64,000 nucleotides of DNA from Alphaproteobacteria bacterium (GTDB lineage Bacteria > Pseudomonadota > Alphaproteobacteria > Rhizobiales > Aestuariivirgaceae), in contig JAHEBA010000002.1 in NCBI GenBank assembly GCA_024642465.1, positions 29,136 through 93,135 on the forward strand, given 5' to 3'. Below are positions 10,893 through 20,467 of the stretch, in pieces. The notes under the pieces were generated by a model, which worked only from the letters and a program-made list of their open reading frames with translations, did no database searches and was not told the DNA's origin. Numbering within the stretch: position 1 is the stretch's first letter; each line of letters opens with the position of its first letter. The translations under genes were made by a program, and so were the position numbers.

Positions 10893-11758
10893 AGACTTTT
10901 CCTGAAGAAGCGGCCGGTGATGCCGGTTGGCATCAGCCTGATGAGGACGATGGCCGCAGCCAGCAACGCGACTTCACCGAGGGTGGGGCCGGTAAGAAAT
11001 GACATGATGCCGTTGATGCCGCCAAGCAGAATGGAGGCCGCGCTGGTGCCTGCGAGTATCGAGGCACCGCCGCTGATCACCGTGATGAAGGCCTTGGCAA
11101 TGTAGGTTGCGCCAATCGACGGCAACACGCCGGTCACCGGCGCCAGCAACCCTCCAGCCAGGCCGCTGATGGCGGCTCCAAGCCCGAAGGTGATCATGTA
11201 GACGTTCCTGGTGGACACGCCCAGCGCAGACGCCATGTCGTCGCTCTGCATGGTGGCGCGCGCGACCAGGCCAAGGCGGGTCCACTTCATCACTGCCCAC
11301 ACCAGCAGCAGCAACGCAACGGTGACGCCGATCAGGAACAGTTCATAGGCGCTGGAGGAGTAGTCGCCAATGGAGATTGCTCCCAGTGGCGGCGAGATCG
11401 TTGTTTCGGTCTGCGCGCCGAAGATGGTCGTCACCAGCCCGACGAACAGCAGGCTCAGGCCCCAGGTCGCCAGCAGCGTATCCACCATGCGGCCATAAAG
11501 GTATTGAATCAGCAATCGCTCGACGAGAACCCCGATGAGACCGACCACCAGCGGCGCCAGCACCAGCATGGCGAACCAGATGTTGACGCCGTGGTTGGTC
11601 GAGATCACCACGGTGTAGCCGCCCAGCATGAGGAATTCCCCGTGCGCCAGATTGATTACCCGCATCATGCCGAAAATAATCGCCAACCCCAGACTGATCA
11701 GTACGAGGTTGGCAATGCCGTAGACAATCTGCAATGCGAGCGCGATGGCGAGATCCAA
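10889..11758 (-). CDS. ABC transporter permease (LivH/UrtB type)
   Basis: 289 aa; IFGMMRVINLAHGEFLMLGGY; 4-nt overlap with the next gene. Confidence 0.88.
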   Translation of the reverse strand: MDLAIALALQIVYGIANLVLISLGLAIIFGMMRVINLAHGEFLMLGGYTVVISTNHGVNIWFAMLVLAPLVVGLIGVLVERLLIQYLYGRMVDTLLATWGLSLLFVGLVTTIFGAQTETTISPPLGAISIGDYSSSAYELFLIGVTVALLLLVWAVMKWTRLGLVARATMQSDDMASALGVSTRNVYMITFGLGAAISGLAGGLLAPVTGVLPSIGATYIAKAFITVISGGASILAGTSAASILLGGINGIMSFLTGPTLGEVALLAAAIVLIRLMPTGITGRFFRKSL

Positions 11759-11797
11759 CGGAGTAATTCCTCATGTCCAGGCGCAACACCGCGCGTG

Positions 11798-13051
11798 CTA
11801 CTTGATGCCGGCTGCTTCCAGCCCGTTCTCGAAATAGAAGGTGGCCTGGTCCGGATTGGCCTGCAGGTCACATACGAGAAGGGTGTCTGACGGCGGCTGT
11901 GCGTTGTGGGTCTCGACGATGTTGAAGGTCTGGTCCTTCAGTTCCGCCAGGTACACGTTCAGCACACCGTGATGGGTCTTGGGATCCAGCGAGATATCGC
12001 CGCTCGGCCCTGCCAGGCTGATGCCGCTCTCCAGCGCCTCGATCACCGGCATGCGATCTGCCGTGCCGGCCTTCTTGACCGCTTCTGCCCACAGCTGGAT
12101 ACCTTCGTAACTGCGCGTGGCAAGTTCGTTGAGGTATGGCGCATCGGCACCGAACTTCTCCTGGAACCGCTTGACGAAGGCGGCATTGTTGTCGCCCGGC
12201 ACTTCCTGGAAGTAGGTGTAGGCGGCGAGAATTCCGTCGCCTTCTTCCGCCGAAATGAGCTTGTGCTCATTGCCCACGCCGAACGTGGTCGAGGCAATCG
12301 GCACGGACTTGTTCATGCCGGCAGCGGCGTACTGGCGATAGAACGAGATGTGTGCACCGCCCACCAGGGCAGACCAGACCATGTCGGGCTTGGCCGCCTG
12401 GATCTTCTTGATGGTGGGACCGAAGTTGGTCACGTCGAGCGGGAAGAATTCCGTATCGGCCACTTCGCCGCCATTGTCGGTCACGTACTTCTTGACCCAC
12501 TGCGCGGTGATCTGCCCGTAGTTGTAGTCTGCAGCGATGATGTAGACCTTCTTGCCAAACTTGTTCATGGCATAAGGCACCAGCTTTTCCACGGTCTGGG
12601 CCGGCGTGGAACCGGTGCAGAAGCAGTTGCGGTCGCACACGCCACCTTCGTACTGGGTGTTGTAGAAGTACAGTGACTGGAAGCGTCCCAGGGTCGGGCG
12701 GATCGCCTCGCGCGATGCCGAGGTGATGCCGGCGTGTACCACGTGGGCCTTGTCGCCAGTGGCGGCCTTGGTGGCGTACTGGGTGTAGAACTGGATGTTG
12801 GACTGGGGGTCGTAGTTGATGAGTTCGATCTGCTGGCCGTTCAACCCGCCTGCAGCATTGATTTCGTCGACAGCCATCTGGGTCGCGTTGGCCATCGGCT
12901 TGCCATAGATGTCAAGGCCGCCGGACTGGTCGAGAATGCTGGCCAGCCTGATCTTGTCGTCGGCCTTGGCCCGGCCAATGATGCCCGGCGCCATTAGCGT
13001 CAGGCCTGCTACAGACGTCCCCTTGATGAAAGTTCTGCGGTCAAAAGCCAT
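11798..13051 (-). CDS. Urea/amide ABC transporter substrate-binding protein (UrtA/FmdD-like) with Tat-type leader
   Basis: MAFDRRTFIKGTSVAGLTLMAPGI leader; KIRLASILDQSGGLDIYGKPMANATQMAVDEINAAGGLNGQQIEL; start chosen at 13051. Confidence 0.88.
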   Translation of the reverse strand: MAFDRRTFIKGTSVAGLTLMAPGIIGRAKADDKIRLASILDQSGGLDIYGKPMANATQMAVDEINAAGGLNGQQIELINYDPQSNIQFYTQYATKAATGDKAHVVHAGITSASREAIRPTLGRFQSLYFYNTQYEGGVCDRNCFCTGSTPAQTVEKLVPYAMNKFGKKVYIIAADYNYGQITAQWVKKYVTDNGGEVADTEFFPLDVTNFGPTIKKIQAAKPDMVWSALVGGAHISFYRQYAAAGMNKSVPIASTTFGVGNEHKLISAEEGDGILAAYTYFQEVPGDNNAAFVKRFQEKFGADAPYLNELATRSYEGIQLWAEAVKKAGTADRMPVIEALESGISLAGPSGDISLDPKTHHGVLNVYLAELKDQTFNIVETHNAQPPSDTLLVCDLQANPDQATFYFENGLEAAGIK

Positions 13052-13135
13052 GGCTGTCTCTCCTGTTGGGGCAGCGTGCGATGCATCGACTGCCGGTTGG
13101 TCCTGCAAGCCGGAAACTGGGTGTGTTGCGCGGGC

Positions 13136-14779
13136 TCAAGCCTTCTTTTTCTTCGATGCTCCAGAGCGTGGCCTGGACGAAACCTCGTCGCCGGCAGGCG
13201 TGGCCGAGCCGAGCGATTCCGACAGACCCCTGAGCCCGTCGCCGATATTGATGCCGACTTCCTCGCCAAGCTTCTTCACGGCGGGAAGCTGCAGCGCCAT
13301 GGAAAGTACGCCGTCGACGACCTGGTTGACCGATGACCCGCCACCACCGCCGCCGTCGCCGCTGCCATTCGATGCCGCCGGTCCGAAACCGGTGATGTTG
13401 TTGATGCGGATGCTCTCGATCTTCTCGGCCGGCTTGAGCATGCGGCCAACCATGTCGGGCAGGGCCTGGATGCGGGCCATGTCGAGCTTCATGCGGATCA
13501 GTTCGGGCGACTGCGCATTCTCGGACTTGACCATCGCCGCAGTGCCTTCGGCTTCGGCAATCAAGCGGTCCTTTGCGGCCTTGGCCCGGTCGGTCATTGC
13601 CTTGGCCTCTGCCTGAGCCATGGCGAGGATGGTGCCGGTCTCACTCTTGACCCGGACATTGTCCACGTCCGCCTGTTCGCTTGCGCGAATGAGCGCCAGC
13701 TGCTTCTCGCGCTCGGCCATGGCCTTCTCACGCGCGGTCTCGACAGCCTCCTTGGCGGCAGCTTCCTCCGCGCGTGCTGCTTCGGCCTTGGCGATGGCGC
13801 GGGCTTCCTCTGCCTTCTTGGCCGCCAGTGCGATGGCCTTGTCGGATACGGCTTTCTCGGTCGCCAGCGTCGCCTCCACGTCCAGCGCGCGAAGCGTCCG
13901 GTCTCGCTCGATCTCGTTGGTGCGCACCTCACGCTCCCGGGTAATCCGCGCATGTTCGCGGCGAAGTTCGGCTGCTGCCTGTTGCTCGGCAACCTCGGCC
14001 TGACTGAGCGCCCTAGTGGTTTCGATGTGGCGCTGCTGGTCTATGGTGGCCTGCTCTTCCTCCTGCTCGATCACCAGCTTGCGCTTGGTTGCATCCAGGT
14101 GGCTCTGCCGGACCGACACTTCGGCATCTGCCTCGATGGCCGCGCGCTCCTTCTTATTGACGGCGATGATCTCGGCCAGGCGCCGCATGCCGAGCGCGTT
14201 GAAGGCGTTGTTCTCGTCGAGCGCGTGGAATGGCGTCTGGTCTATGCGGGTCATCGACACCGATTCAAGCACCAGGCCGTTGCTGGCCAGATTGTCCTTG
14301 AGCATGTCGCTGACTTCGCGCGAAAACTCGCCGCGCTTGTCCTGGAGTTCGTCCATCGTATAGCGCGCCGCAACCGCCAGAAGCGCGTCGACCAGCTTGC
14401 CTTCGAGCGTCTCGGCCAATTCAGCCGCGCGGAAGGATTTGCCGGCAAGCGCCTGCGCAGCCGTCGCCACTCCATCGGCTGTGGGCTGGACCCGGACATA
14501 GAATTCCGCAGTGGCGTCAACCCTCAGGCGATCACGTGTGATCATGGACTTCGGCCCCTGGCGCTCGATCTCGAGCCGGGTGGTCTTCATGTTCACTTCG
14601 GATATCTTGTGCAGGAACGGCATCGATATGCAGCCGCCATCGAGCACGACCAGCTGGCCGCCTGCACCGGTCCTGATCAGTGCGACTTCACGTGTCGCCT
14701 TCCGGTAGAACTTGTTGAGGAATATGATGACGAGGATCAGCAGGATCAGCAGCACGACTGCCAAAACGAACCAGATCAT
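13136..14779 (-). CDS. Flotillin-like SPFH/Band 7 domain protein
   Basis: 547 aa; N-terminal TM helix, RTGAGGQLVVLDGG SPFH start, long Ala/Glu/Lys coiled coil. Confidence 0.88.
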   Translation of the reverse strand: MIWFVLAVVLLILLILVIIFLNKFYRKATREVALIRTGAGGQLVVLDGGCISMPFLHKISEVNMKTTRLEIERQGPKSMITRDRLRVDATAEFYVRVQPTADGVATAAQALAGKSFRAAELAETLEGKLVDALLAVAARYTMDELQDKRGEFSREVSDMLKDNLASNGLVLESVSMTRIDQTPFHALDENNAFNALGMRRLAEIIAVNKKERAAIEADAEVSVRQSHLDATKRKLVIEQEEEQATIDQQRHIETTRALSQAEVAEQQAAAELRREHARITREREVRTNEIERDRTLRALDVEATLATEKAVSDKAIALAAKKAEEARAIAKAEAARAEEAAAKEAVETAREKAMAEREKQLALIRASEQADVDNVRVKSETGTILAMAQAEAKAMTDRAKAAKDRLIAEAEGTAAMVKSENAQSPELIRMKLDMARIQALPDMVGRMLKPAEKIESIRINNITGFGPAASNGSGDGGGGGGSSVNQVVDGVLSMALQLPAVKKLGEEVGINIGDGLRGLSESLGSATPAGDEVSSRPRSGASKKKKA

Positions 14780-15082
14780 TGCCCTGATCCTCCCTCAACT
14801 GACTAACAATGGCTGCCAACCTTGCCAGCCTGCCCCTGCCGGACGATCTGCGCGCAATCCGCAGATAACCGGCGTCTAAGACGAAAGACTAAGGCTGTGT
14901 TAATGAATGCGTCAACGCAAAAGAATCAGGCATTTGGCGAGCTTGCTGCACTGAATCCGTCCTGCCATGGCCACCCAGGCAATGGGGCACGGATAGCCGC
15001 CGGTTTTGCCTGGACTGGTTGCGGCGAATGACAAACATCGAAAAACGGGGTGTTTGCATGCACATAACAGGAGAATGCAACG

Positions 15083-15766
15083 ATGGATGATCGTCCGGTG
15101 CTGGTGACGGGTTTCGAGCCTTATGGCGGCCGCGGCAGAAACCCGGCGCATGAAGTCATGCAAGCTTTGCATGATAGGGTCATCGGCGGCAGGCGCGTGG
15201 CAGGAGTTGGCCTGCCTGTGTCGCTGGGCCGCATGCCCGCCATTGCCACTGCCTTGCTGAATGACATCAATCCGGCAATCGTGATCAGCCTTGGGCTATG
15301 GCCCGGTGAAAGCCTGATCCGGCTGGAGCGGATTGCCGTCAACATCGCCGACTTCGAGATTGCCGACAATGAAGGCGTTCTGGCGGTCGACCAGGAAATC
15401 CGGTCGAGCGAGCCTGCTGCGCTCCTATCAACCTTGCCGTTGCGCGCCATGGAGAGGGCCATACTGGACGCCGGCATACCGGCGCGCCTGTCTGCGACAG
15501 CCGGCACCTATCTTTGCAATGCGTGCCTGTACAACTTCCTGGCCGCGGCGAGACAGCACCCCGATCCGGTGGAGTGCGGCTTCATTCATGTGCCCTATAT
15601 GCAGGAACAGGTTGCGGAACTTCTGGTGACGATGCGCGAGCAGGCCAGCCTCGAAGTGCACCAGCGCCGGGACCTCGCCTCGATGAGCCTGAGCGATATT
15701 GTGAGGGCAGTGGAAATTGCGATCGAGGCCAGTTGTCACGCGGTATCCGGCGCGGTGACTGTCTAG
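15083..15766 (+). CDS. pcp: Pyroglutamyl-peptidase I family (C15)
   Basis: VLVTGFEPYGGRGRNPA, AGTYLCNACLYN (catalytic Cys), FIHVPYMQEQ. Confidence 0.9.
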   Translation: MDDRPVLVTGFEPYGGRGRNPAHEVMQALHDRVIGGRRVAGVGLPVSLGRMPAIATALLNDINPAIVISLGLWPGESLIRLERIAVNIADFEIADNEGVLAVDQEIRSSEPAALLSTLPLRAMERAILDAGIPARLSATAGTYLCNACLYNFLAAARQHPDPVECGFIHVPYMQEQVAELLVTMREQASLEVHQRRDLASMSLSDIVRAVEIAIEASCHAVSGAVTV

Positions 15767-15844
15767 GCTTTCCCGCAGGCCGTTCGTGTCACGTACTGCA
15801 CTTATGAAGGGGGCTGACTCAGGCAATTTGACCCGTTGTGCCGG

Positions 15845-16477
15845 TCAAGGCGTGCTACCGGCACCGTGGCCTTGCAGGTTCGCAAGCCTGGCTTCCAGTT
15901 CGGCAATGCGGCGGTCACGTTCGGCGATTGCCGCAGTGACGTCGTCGAGGTCGATGCGCTGCAGGATGTGGGACGGACAGTTGGCGTCCCAGGCGAGGAC
16001 ATGGAACAGGATCGCGCGTTCAGGCCGGGCCTCGTAGTTCTCAGGCATCAGGCTCGACACGAGGGCCTCGTCTCCCTCAACGGCGCGTGCGGTTCCCCAG
16101 ATCTTGACCCGCCTGCGGTGTGCGAAGTCGATGAGGAACAGGTGTGCCTTCGGGTTGTCGGCGAGGTTGCCAAGCGTGATGTACTGCCGGTTGCCGGCGT
16201 AATCGGCAAAGCCGATGGTGCGTTCGTCGATGATGCGGAGGAAGCCGGCCGGTCCGCCCCGGTGCTGGATGTAGGGCTGGCCGCTTGCGTTGGCCGTGGC
16301 GATGAAGGCGGTGGTCTGGTGGGCGATGAAGGCTGCAAGATCAGGTGTGATCGCCGTTGCCCAAGATCCCTTCTGCTCCATCCTTGCATAGGCCTGGCGC
16401 GAGCCTTTCTGCTCCTGAATCGCCTTCACCGACGGCGTGAACGCAATGTCGCTGGCGTATGTGTCTTCGGGGTTCAT
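15845..16477 (-). CDS. Pyridoxamine 5'-phosphate oxidase-like FMN-binding protein
   Basis: FIATANASGQPYIQHRGGPAGFLRIID, NPKAHLFLIDF; start at 16477 with GGAG 6 nt upstream. Confidence 0.8.
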   Translation of the reverse strand: MNPEDTYASDIAFTPSVKAIQEQKGSRQAYARMEQKGSWATAITPDLAAFIAHQTTAFIATANASGQPYIQHRGGPAGFLRIIDERTIGFADYAGNRQYITLGNLADNPKAHLFLIDFAHRRRVKIWGTARAVEGDEALVSSLMPENYEARPERAILFHVLAWDANCPSHILQRIDLDDVTAAIAERDRRIAELEARLANLQGHGAGSTP

Positions 16478-16583
16478 GGTCATCTCCGGGAAGCGTGCGG
16501 GTTGGTGATGATTAAGGCCGCGATCCCGCAAGCGGGTGTTGGCTGGGCAGGGCCGCGGCTGGTGGCACGTCTAGGCTGTCAGC

Positions 16584-17078
16584 CTAGCTGTTGACCTCGG
16601 CGACTTCGACTCGATGCATGGCCGGCCAGTTCTCATAGGCCTTTGCCAGCGTGCCTTCCTTGTCTTCGAGGTACTTGCCGAAGGCAACGGCATTCAGGAA
16701 CACGTACAGCTTGCCGTCGACGATGTCGGCGAAGTGCGGGTCGGCATCGAGCTTCTTGTTGATGGCCACGCCGAAGGCGCAGAAGCCGCCGAACTGGGGC
16801 AGGTACTGGCCGGGATCGGCCTTGAACTGCTTCATCGTGTTCTCTGACGTGAAGTAGTAGGCAACGCCGTCATGTTCGGCGGTAAAGGTGGCGTCTCCGG
16901 CGACGACAGACTTGCCGGTTGCCAGTGCGACGGCGTCACCGCCGCGCAAGGCAACGCCTGCGCTGGAGAGCGTGGTTCCGACCGAGACGTTGTACTCGTC
17001 GGCAGCAAAAGACGCGGTTGGCGCGGAAAGCACGGCAACGAGCGTGGTGGCGGCGATGAGGTTCGTGAGGGTGTTCAT
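16584..17078 (-). CDS. Exported YHS domain-containing protein
   Basis: 164 aa; signal peptide MNTLTNLIAATTLVAVLSAPTASFAAD; YYFTSENTMKQFKADPGQYLPQFGGFCAFGVA. Confidence 0.82.
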   Translation of the reverse strand: MNTLTNLIAATTLVAVLSAPTASFAADEYNVSVGTTLSSAGVALRGGDAVALATGKSVVAGDATFTAEHDGVAYYFTSENTMKQFKADPGQYLPQFGGFCAFGVAINKKLDADPHFADIVDGKLYVFLNAVAFGKYLEDKEGTLAKAYENWPAMHRVEVAEVNS

Positions 17079-17079
17079 T

Positions 17080-18071
17080 TCAAGGTTTCCTTTCGTATGT
17101 GCCGACCCTGTCGAGGGCCGATTTGAGCCTGCGGAACGTGATGTGCTGCAGGTGGTGCCGGACCATGCCGGCGGGGGGCCGGAGCCGCGCGGGGAGACGG
17201 CTCCGGCCGGCAGTCAGGCGGGGGAGGGCGCTTATGCGCTTGACTGCCTGTTCGGTTGTCCACATGGCGTTCGCCATCATGCGGAAGTTGATAAGGGCGG
17301 CGAGATAGCCATCGCCTTCCGGCACCTTGGCGCCGGCGGTGGCATCGCGCACCACGGCCACCTCGAAGCCCTGTTCGAGGAACTCGCGCATGTGGGATTC
17401 GACGCACAGGTTGGCCGACATGCCGGCGAGGATGACCTGGTCGACCCTGAGCTTGCGCAACTGCAGGCCGGCGTCGTTCTGCTCCGGTCCATAGACCTTG
17501 TGAGGCGAGGCGATGATCGTCTTGCCGTCGAAGATGTAGTCCTTGTACTCAGCCATGAAGTCCGCGCCGGAGCCGTCGAGCCCGTCGGTATCGAGCGGGC
17601 CGGGACGGTCGAACATGGCGATGGAGTGCATCACCTTCTCGAGCGCGCCTTCGAACTGCCAGCGATGGTCCTGCGGATAGTAGTAGTGGGGCGAGATCAC
17701 CACCGGCATGCCGGCTTCATTGGCGGCGCGGAACAGCCGGCCAAGATTGTTGGCGACATCGTGCTCGGTGACGCTTTCGCCGACGACGCCCCAGGCAACG
17801 CCATTCGGGCTGAGAAAGTCGATCTGTGGATCGACGATCAGGAGTGCGGCGCGGCCCTTTTCCAGTTCCATGGTCGACGCGGGCAGGGCGGGATTTTCCG
17901 GGTCGGCATAGGCGGCAAGGCCGGCCGCGCTGGCTTGCGGATGCCAAGGCCAGAAGACGCCATGGCGACTGCTGCAAGACCCGCGGTGCCGGAGGTCAGC
18001 AAGTCCATGCGCCGGATTAGCGCGCCGTGCCCGTCTTCATGATGATGGTGGTGGTGATTGCACGTCGTCAT
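17080..18071 (-). pseudogene. Isochorismatase-family cysteine hydrolase with Tat-like, His6-containing leader; apparent single-base frameshift near 17940-17960
   Basis: Catalytic part 17080..17871 (LLIVDPQIDFLSP, GMSANLCVESHMREFLEQGF). Leader MTTCNHHHHHHEDGHGALIRRMDLLTSGTAGLAAVAMASSGLGI is in another frame (18071 start); one inserted base restores ...GLGIPQASAAGLAAYADPENPALPASTMELEKG. Confidence 0.72.
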
Positions 18072-18166
18072 TGTCTTTCTCCTTCAGTGGCGGGCACGGG
18101 GCCTCATGGTCATGGGGTGATCACCGGACAACGGATCCGGCGGTACGCTCAGGTACTTCTGCCGGC

Positions 18167-18631
18167 TCACAGGCCGAGTTCGGACAGTCCAGGGTGCCCA
18201 TCCGGCCTGGGGCCAAGAGGCCAGTGGAACAGGCGCTCGCTTTCAATGATGGGCAGGTTGTTGATCGAGGCGTGGCGGACAGCCATCAGGCCATCGGGAG
18301 CGAACTCCCAGTTCTCGTTGCCATAGGCGCGGAACCATTGGCCGGCGTCGTCATGGGCCTCGTAGGCAAACCGAACAGCGATGCGCGAGCCGGAGAAGCT
18401 CCAAAGTTCCTTGATCAGCCGGTAGTCCAGCTCGGCCTGCCATTTGCGGGTGAGGAATGCTTCCACCTCGGCACGACCGGCCACAAACTCGTTGCGGTTC
18501 CGCCACTGCGTGTCGGGCGTGTAGGCAAGAGCGACCTTGCCGGGGTCGCGGCTGTTCCAGGCATCTTCGGCGGCGCGCACCTTGGCGGCGGCCGAGGCGG
18601 CATCGAAGGGTGGCAGGGGCGGGCGGGTCAT
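18167..18631 (-). CDS. DUF1348 / NTF2-like family protein
   Basis: [45 protein letters not shown] ... [31 protein letters not shown]. Confidence 0.85.
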   Translation of the reverse strand: MTRPPLPPFDAASAAAKVRAAEDAWNSRDPGKVALAYTPDTQWRNRNEFVAGRAEVEAFLTRKWQAELDYRLIKELWSFSGSRIAVRFAYEAHDDAGQWFRAYGNENWEFAPDGLMAVRHASINNLPIIESERLFHWPLGPRPDGHPGLSELGL

Positions 18632-18650
18632 GGTTGGCTCTCCAATGTGT

Positions 18651-18684
18651 ACCGATCTGTTCATTTATAAATGGACCGATCGGT
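18651..18684. promoter_or_regulatory. Putative TetR operator region (two ACCGATC-type sites)
   Basis: ACCGATCTGT at 18651-18660 and perfect palindrome ACCGATCGGT at 18675-18684, upstream of the minus-strand DUF1348 gene. Confidence 0.55.
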
Positions 18685-18802
18685 AAACTATATCAAGCCA
18701 GAAGTGCGATTTTTCTTCAGTCCATCGTGGCGTAGGTGTCTATATTACTGGTTTTAGGAGAGAAATTTCAACAGCTTGATATCCCGGAAGCCATTTGTCA
18801 TA

Positions 18803-18814
18803 TACTGATCAGTA
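18803..18814. promoter_or_regulatory. Putative TetR autoregulatory operator TACTGATCAGTA
   Basis: Perfect 12-bp palindrome just upstream of AAGGAA and the GTG start at 18831. Confidence 0.55.
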
Positions 18815-18830
18815 CATTAAGGAAGCCGAA

Positions 18831-19394
18831 GTGCGCCCAAGCAAGCGAGACGAACTGGTCCGGAAGGCCCTGGAGATCTTTTACCGGGAAGGCTTCCATG
18901 CAACCGGCATGGACCTGCTGGCGGCAGAAACCGGGATATCGAAGACCACGATGTTCAAGCACTTCTCCAGCAAGGAGGAGCTGATCCTGGCGGTGCTGCG
19001 GTTGCGCGACCAGGAATTCCGCAACTGCCTGTTCCGCCGGATGGAGCAGGCCGGACGCCCGCGCGCCCAGTTGCTGGCCATGTTCGATGCGCTGTCAGAG
19101 TGGTTCGGCAGGCCGGAGTTCCGCTCGTGCATGTTCATCAAGGCGGCGTCGGAGTATCCCGATCCGCGCCATCCCATTCACGCGCAGTCAGCGGAGCACA
19201 AGCGGTTGCTGTTCCTCCAACTGCAGAAGATTGCCGCCGATGCCGGTGCGCGCGACCCGGACGCACTGGCCAGGGCACTGCTGTTGTTGAAGGAAGGTGC
19301 GATCGTTACGGCGCACCTCGGTCACGAGGCCGATCCGGCGGGAGACGCAAAGGCTGCCGCCTCCATCGTTCTGGCCGCGGCTCTGGACAGTTGA
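18831..19394 (+). CDS. TetR/AcrR family transcriptional regulator
   Basis: HTH: RDELVRKALEIFYREGFHATGMDLLAAETGISKTTMFKHFSSKEELI. ORF track start 18795 is a TTG inside the palindrome; GTG 18831 preferred. Confidence 0.88.
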   Translation: MRPSKRDELVRKALEIFYREGFHATGMDLLAAETGISKTTMFKHFSSKEELILAVLRLRDQEFRNCLFRRMEQAGRPRAQLLAMFDALSEWFGRPEFRSCMFIKAASEYPDPRHPIHAQSAEHKRLLFLQLQKIAADAGARDPDALARALLLLKEGAIVTAHLGHEADPAGDAKAAASIVLAAALDS

Positions 19395-19484
19395 GGCAAT
19401 TGTCGCATGCCGCAAGGGCTGCGCTGGCTGCGCGTGGCCTGTTGCGACCCGCCAGGATCTGTTGATCGGCATCCCGGCATGAGT

Positions 19485-20357
19485 TCAGCGGAGTTCGCAA
19501 AGCTGTGCCGCCACCTTGTTCGACGATTGGGCGAACAGGCTGATACTGAGCGGCACCGTGTCGTTGTCCTGATTGCAGATGACCAGGGAGCCATTTTGAA
19601 CTTCATTGTAGATGAGGCTCATTGGCAGCCAGGCCAACCCGAGGCCCGCCAGCGCCATTTCCTTGAAGCCTGCTGAAAACGCGCTTTCCGCGACAACGTG
19701 GCTGTCGTCATTCACGCTGGTGACGCCAGCGCGGGTGAGCGTCTCGCCGAAAAAGCTTCGCGGGGGATAGGTGATGACAGGCAGGTCCGCGGGCGGACGG
19801 CCCTCGACCGGGAGCAGGAAGCGCAGCGAGCCGCCGACAACGGGAACCAGCCGGTCCTGTCCCCAGACTGAACGGACGATGCCGTCGTCAAAAGGCAACT
19901 CGACGTCATTCTCACGCTCATAGCACATCAGAAGCGAGGCCTCGCCACGCAGGAACAAAGAGATGCACTCGTTGTGATTAGCCGCGCGAACCCGGAAACC
20001 GGTCATCGGATATTGCTGGCGTGCCGCGGCCGCAAACTCCGGAAAGGCTGACTGGATCAGGGAATGCTGCGCTGCTATCGACACGATCGATCGGCCGGGG
20101 TCGTAACCGGCGATGCGCTGACGCAACTCTCGCACATGCCCGACCAGCGCCTCCAGTTCACCCGAATTGGCAAGCAATGCGGGTTCAATCTCAATCCGGT
20201 TCGAGTCGCGCTTGACGATCGGGCGGCCCAGCCATGTTTCGAAGCTTCGGATCCGGCGCGAGAAGGCGGGCTGGGTCACATTCCTGCGCCGGGCCGCGCG
20301 GCTCATGTTGCCTTCTTCTAGCAGGACGAGAACGTCGTCAAACAGGGTCAGGTCCAT
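19485..20357 (-). CDS. LysR family transcriptional regulator
   Basis: 290 aa; N-terminal w[43 protein letters not shown]. Confidence 0.9.
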   Translation of the reverse strand: MDLTLFDDVLVLLEEGNMSRAARRRNVTQPAFSRRIRSFETWLGRPIVKRDSNRIEIEPALLANSGELEALVGHVRELRQRIAGYDPGRSIVSIAAQHSLIQSAFPEFAAAARQQYPMTGFRVRAANHNECISLFLRGEASLLMCYERENDVELPFDDGIVRSVWGQDRLVPVVGGSLRFLLPVEGRPPADLPVITYPPRSFFGETLTRAGVTSVNDDSHVVAESAFSAGFKEMALAGLGLAWLPMSLIYNEVQNGSLVICNQDNDTVPLSISLFAQSSNKVAAQLCELR

Positions 20358-20370
20358 GGCAACTCCAATC

Positions 20371-20393
20371 TGCTCATACTCAAGATATGAGCA
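20371..20393. promoter_or_regulatory. Inverted repeat TGCTCATA-N7-TATGAGCA, putative LysR-type binding site
   Basis: Perfect 8-bp arms in the LysR/PLP-enzyme divergent intergenic region. Confidence 0.5.
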
Positions 20394-20467
20394 TACCTAC
20401 AAATTGGCATTTCTCACCAGAACAACCGGCATCTAGTCTGCGCCAAACATTGAGTGGAGAGAAATTG

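Noticed and set aside
13136-14779. Flotillin-like protein as part of a defence system
   Set aside because: No defence partner genes nearby; looks like an ordinary SPFH membrane protein.
16888-18042. 384-aa plus-strand ORF opposite the YHS/isochorismatase genes
   Set aside because: Antisense shadow ORF with no recognisable domain; the minus strand encodes clear families.
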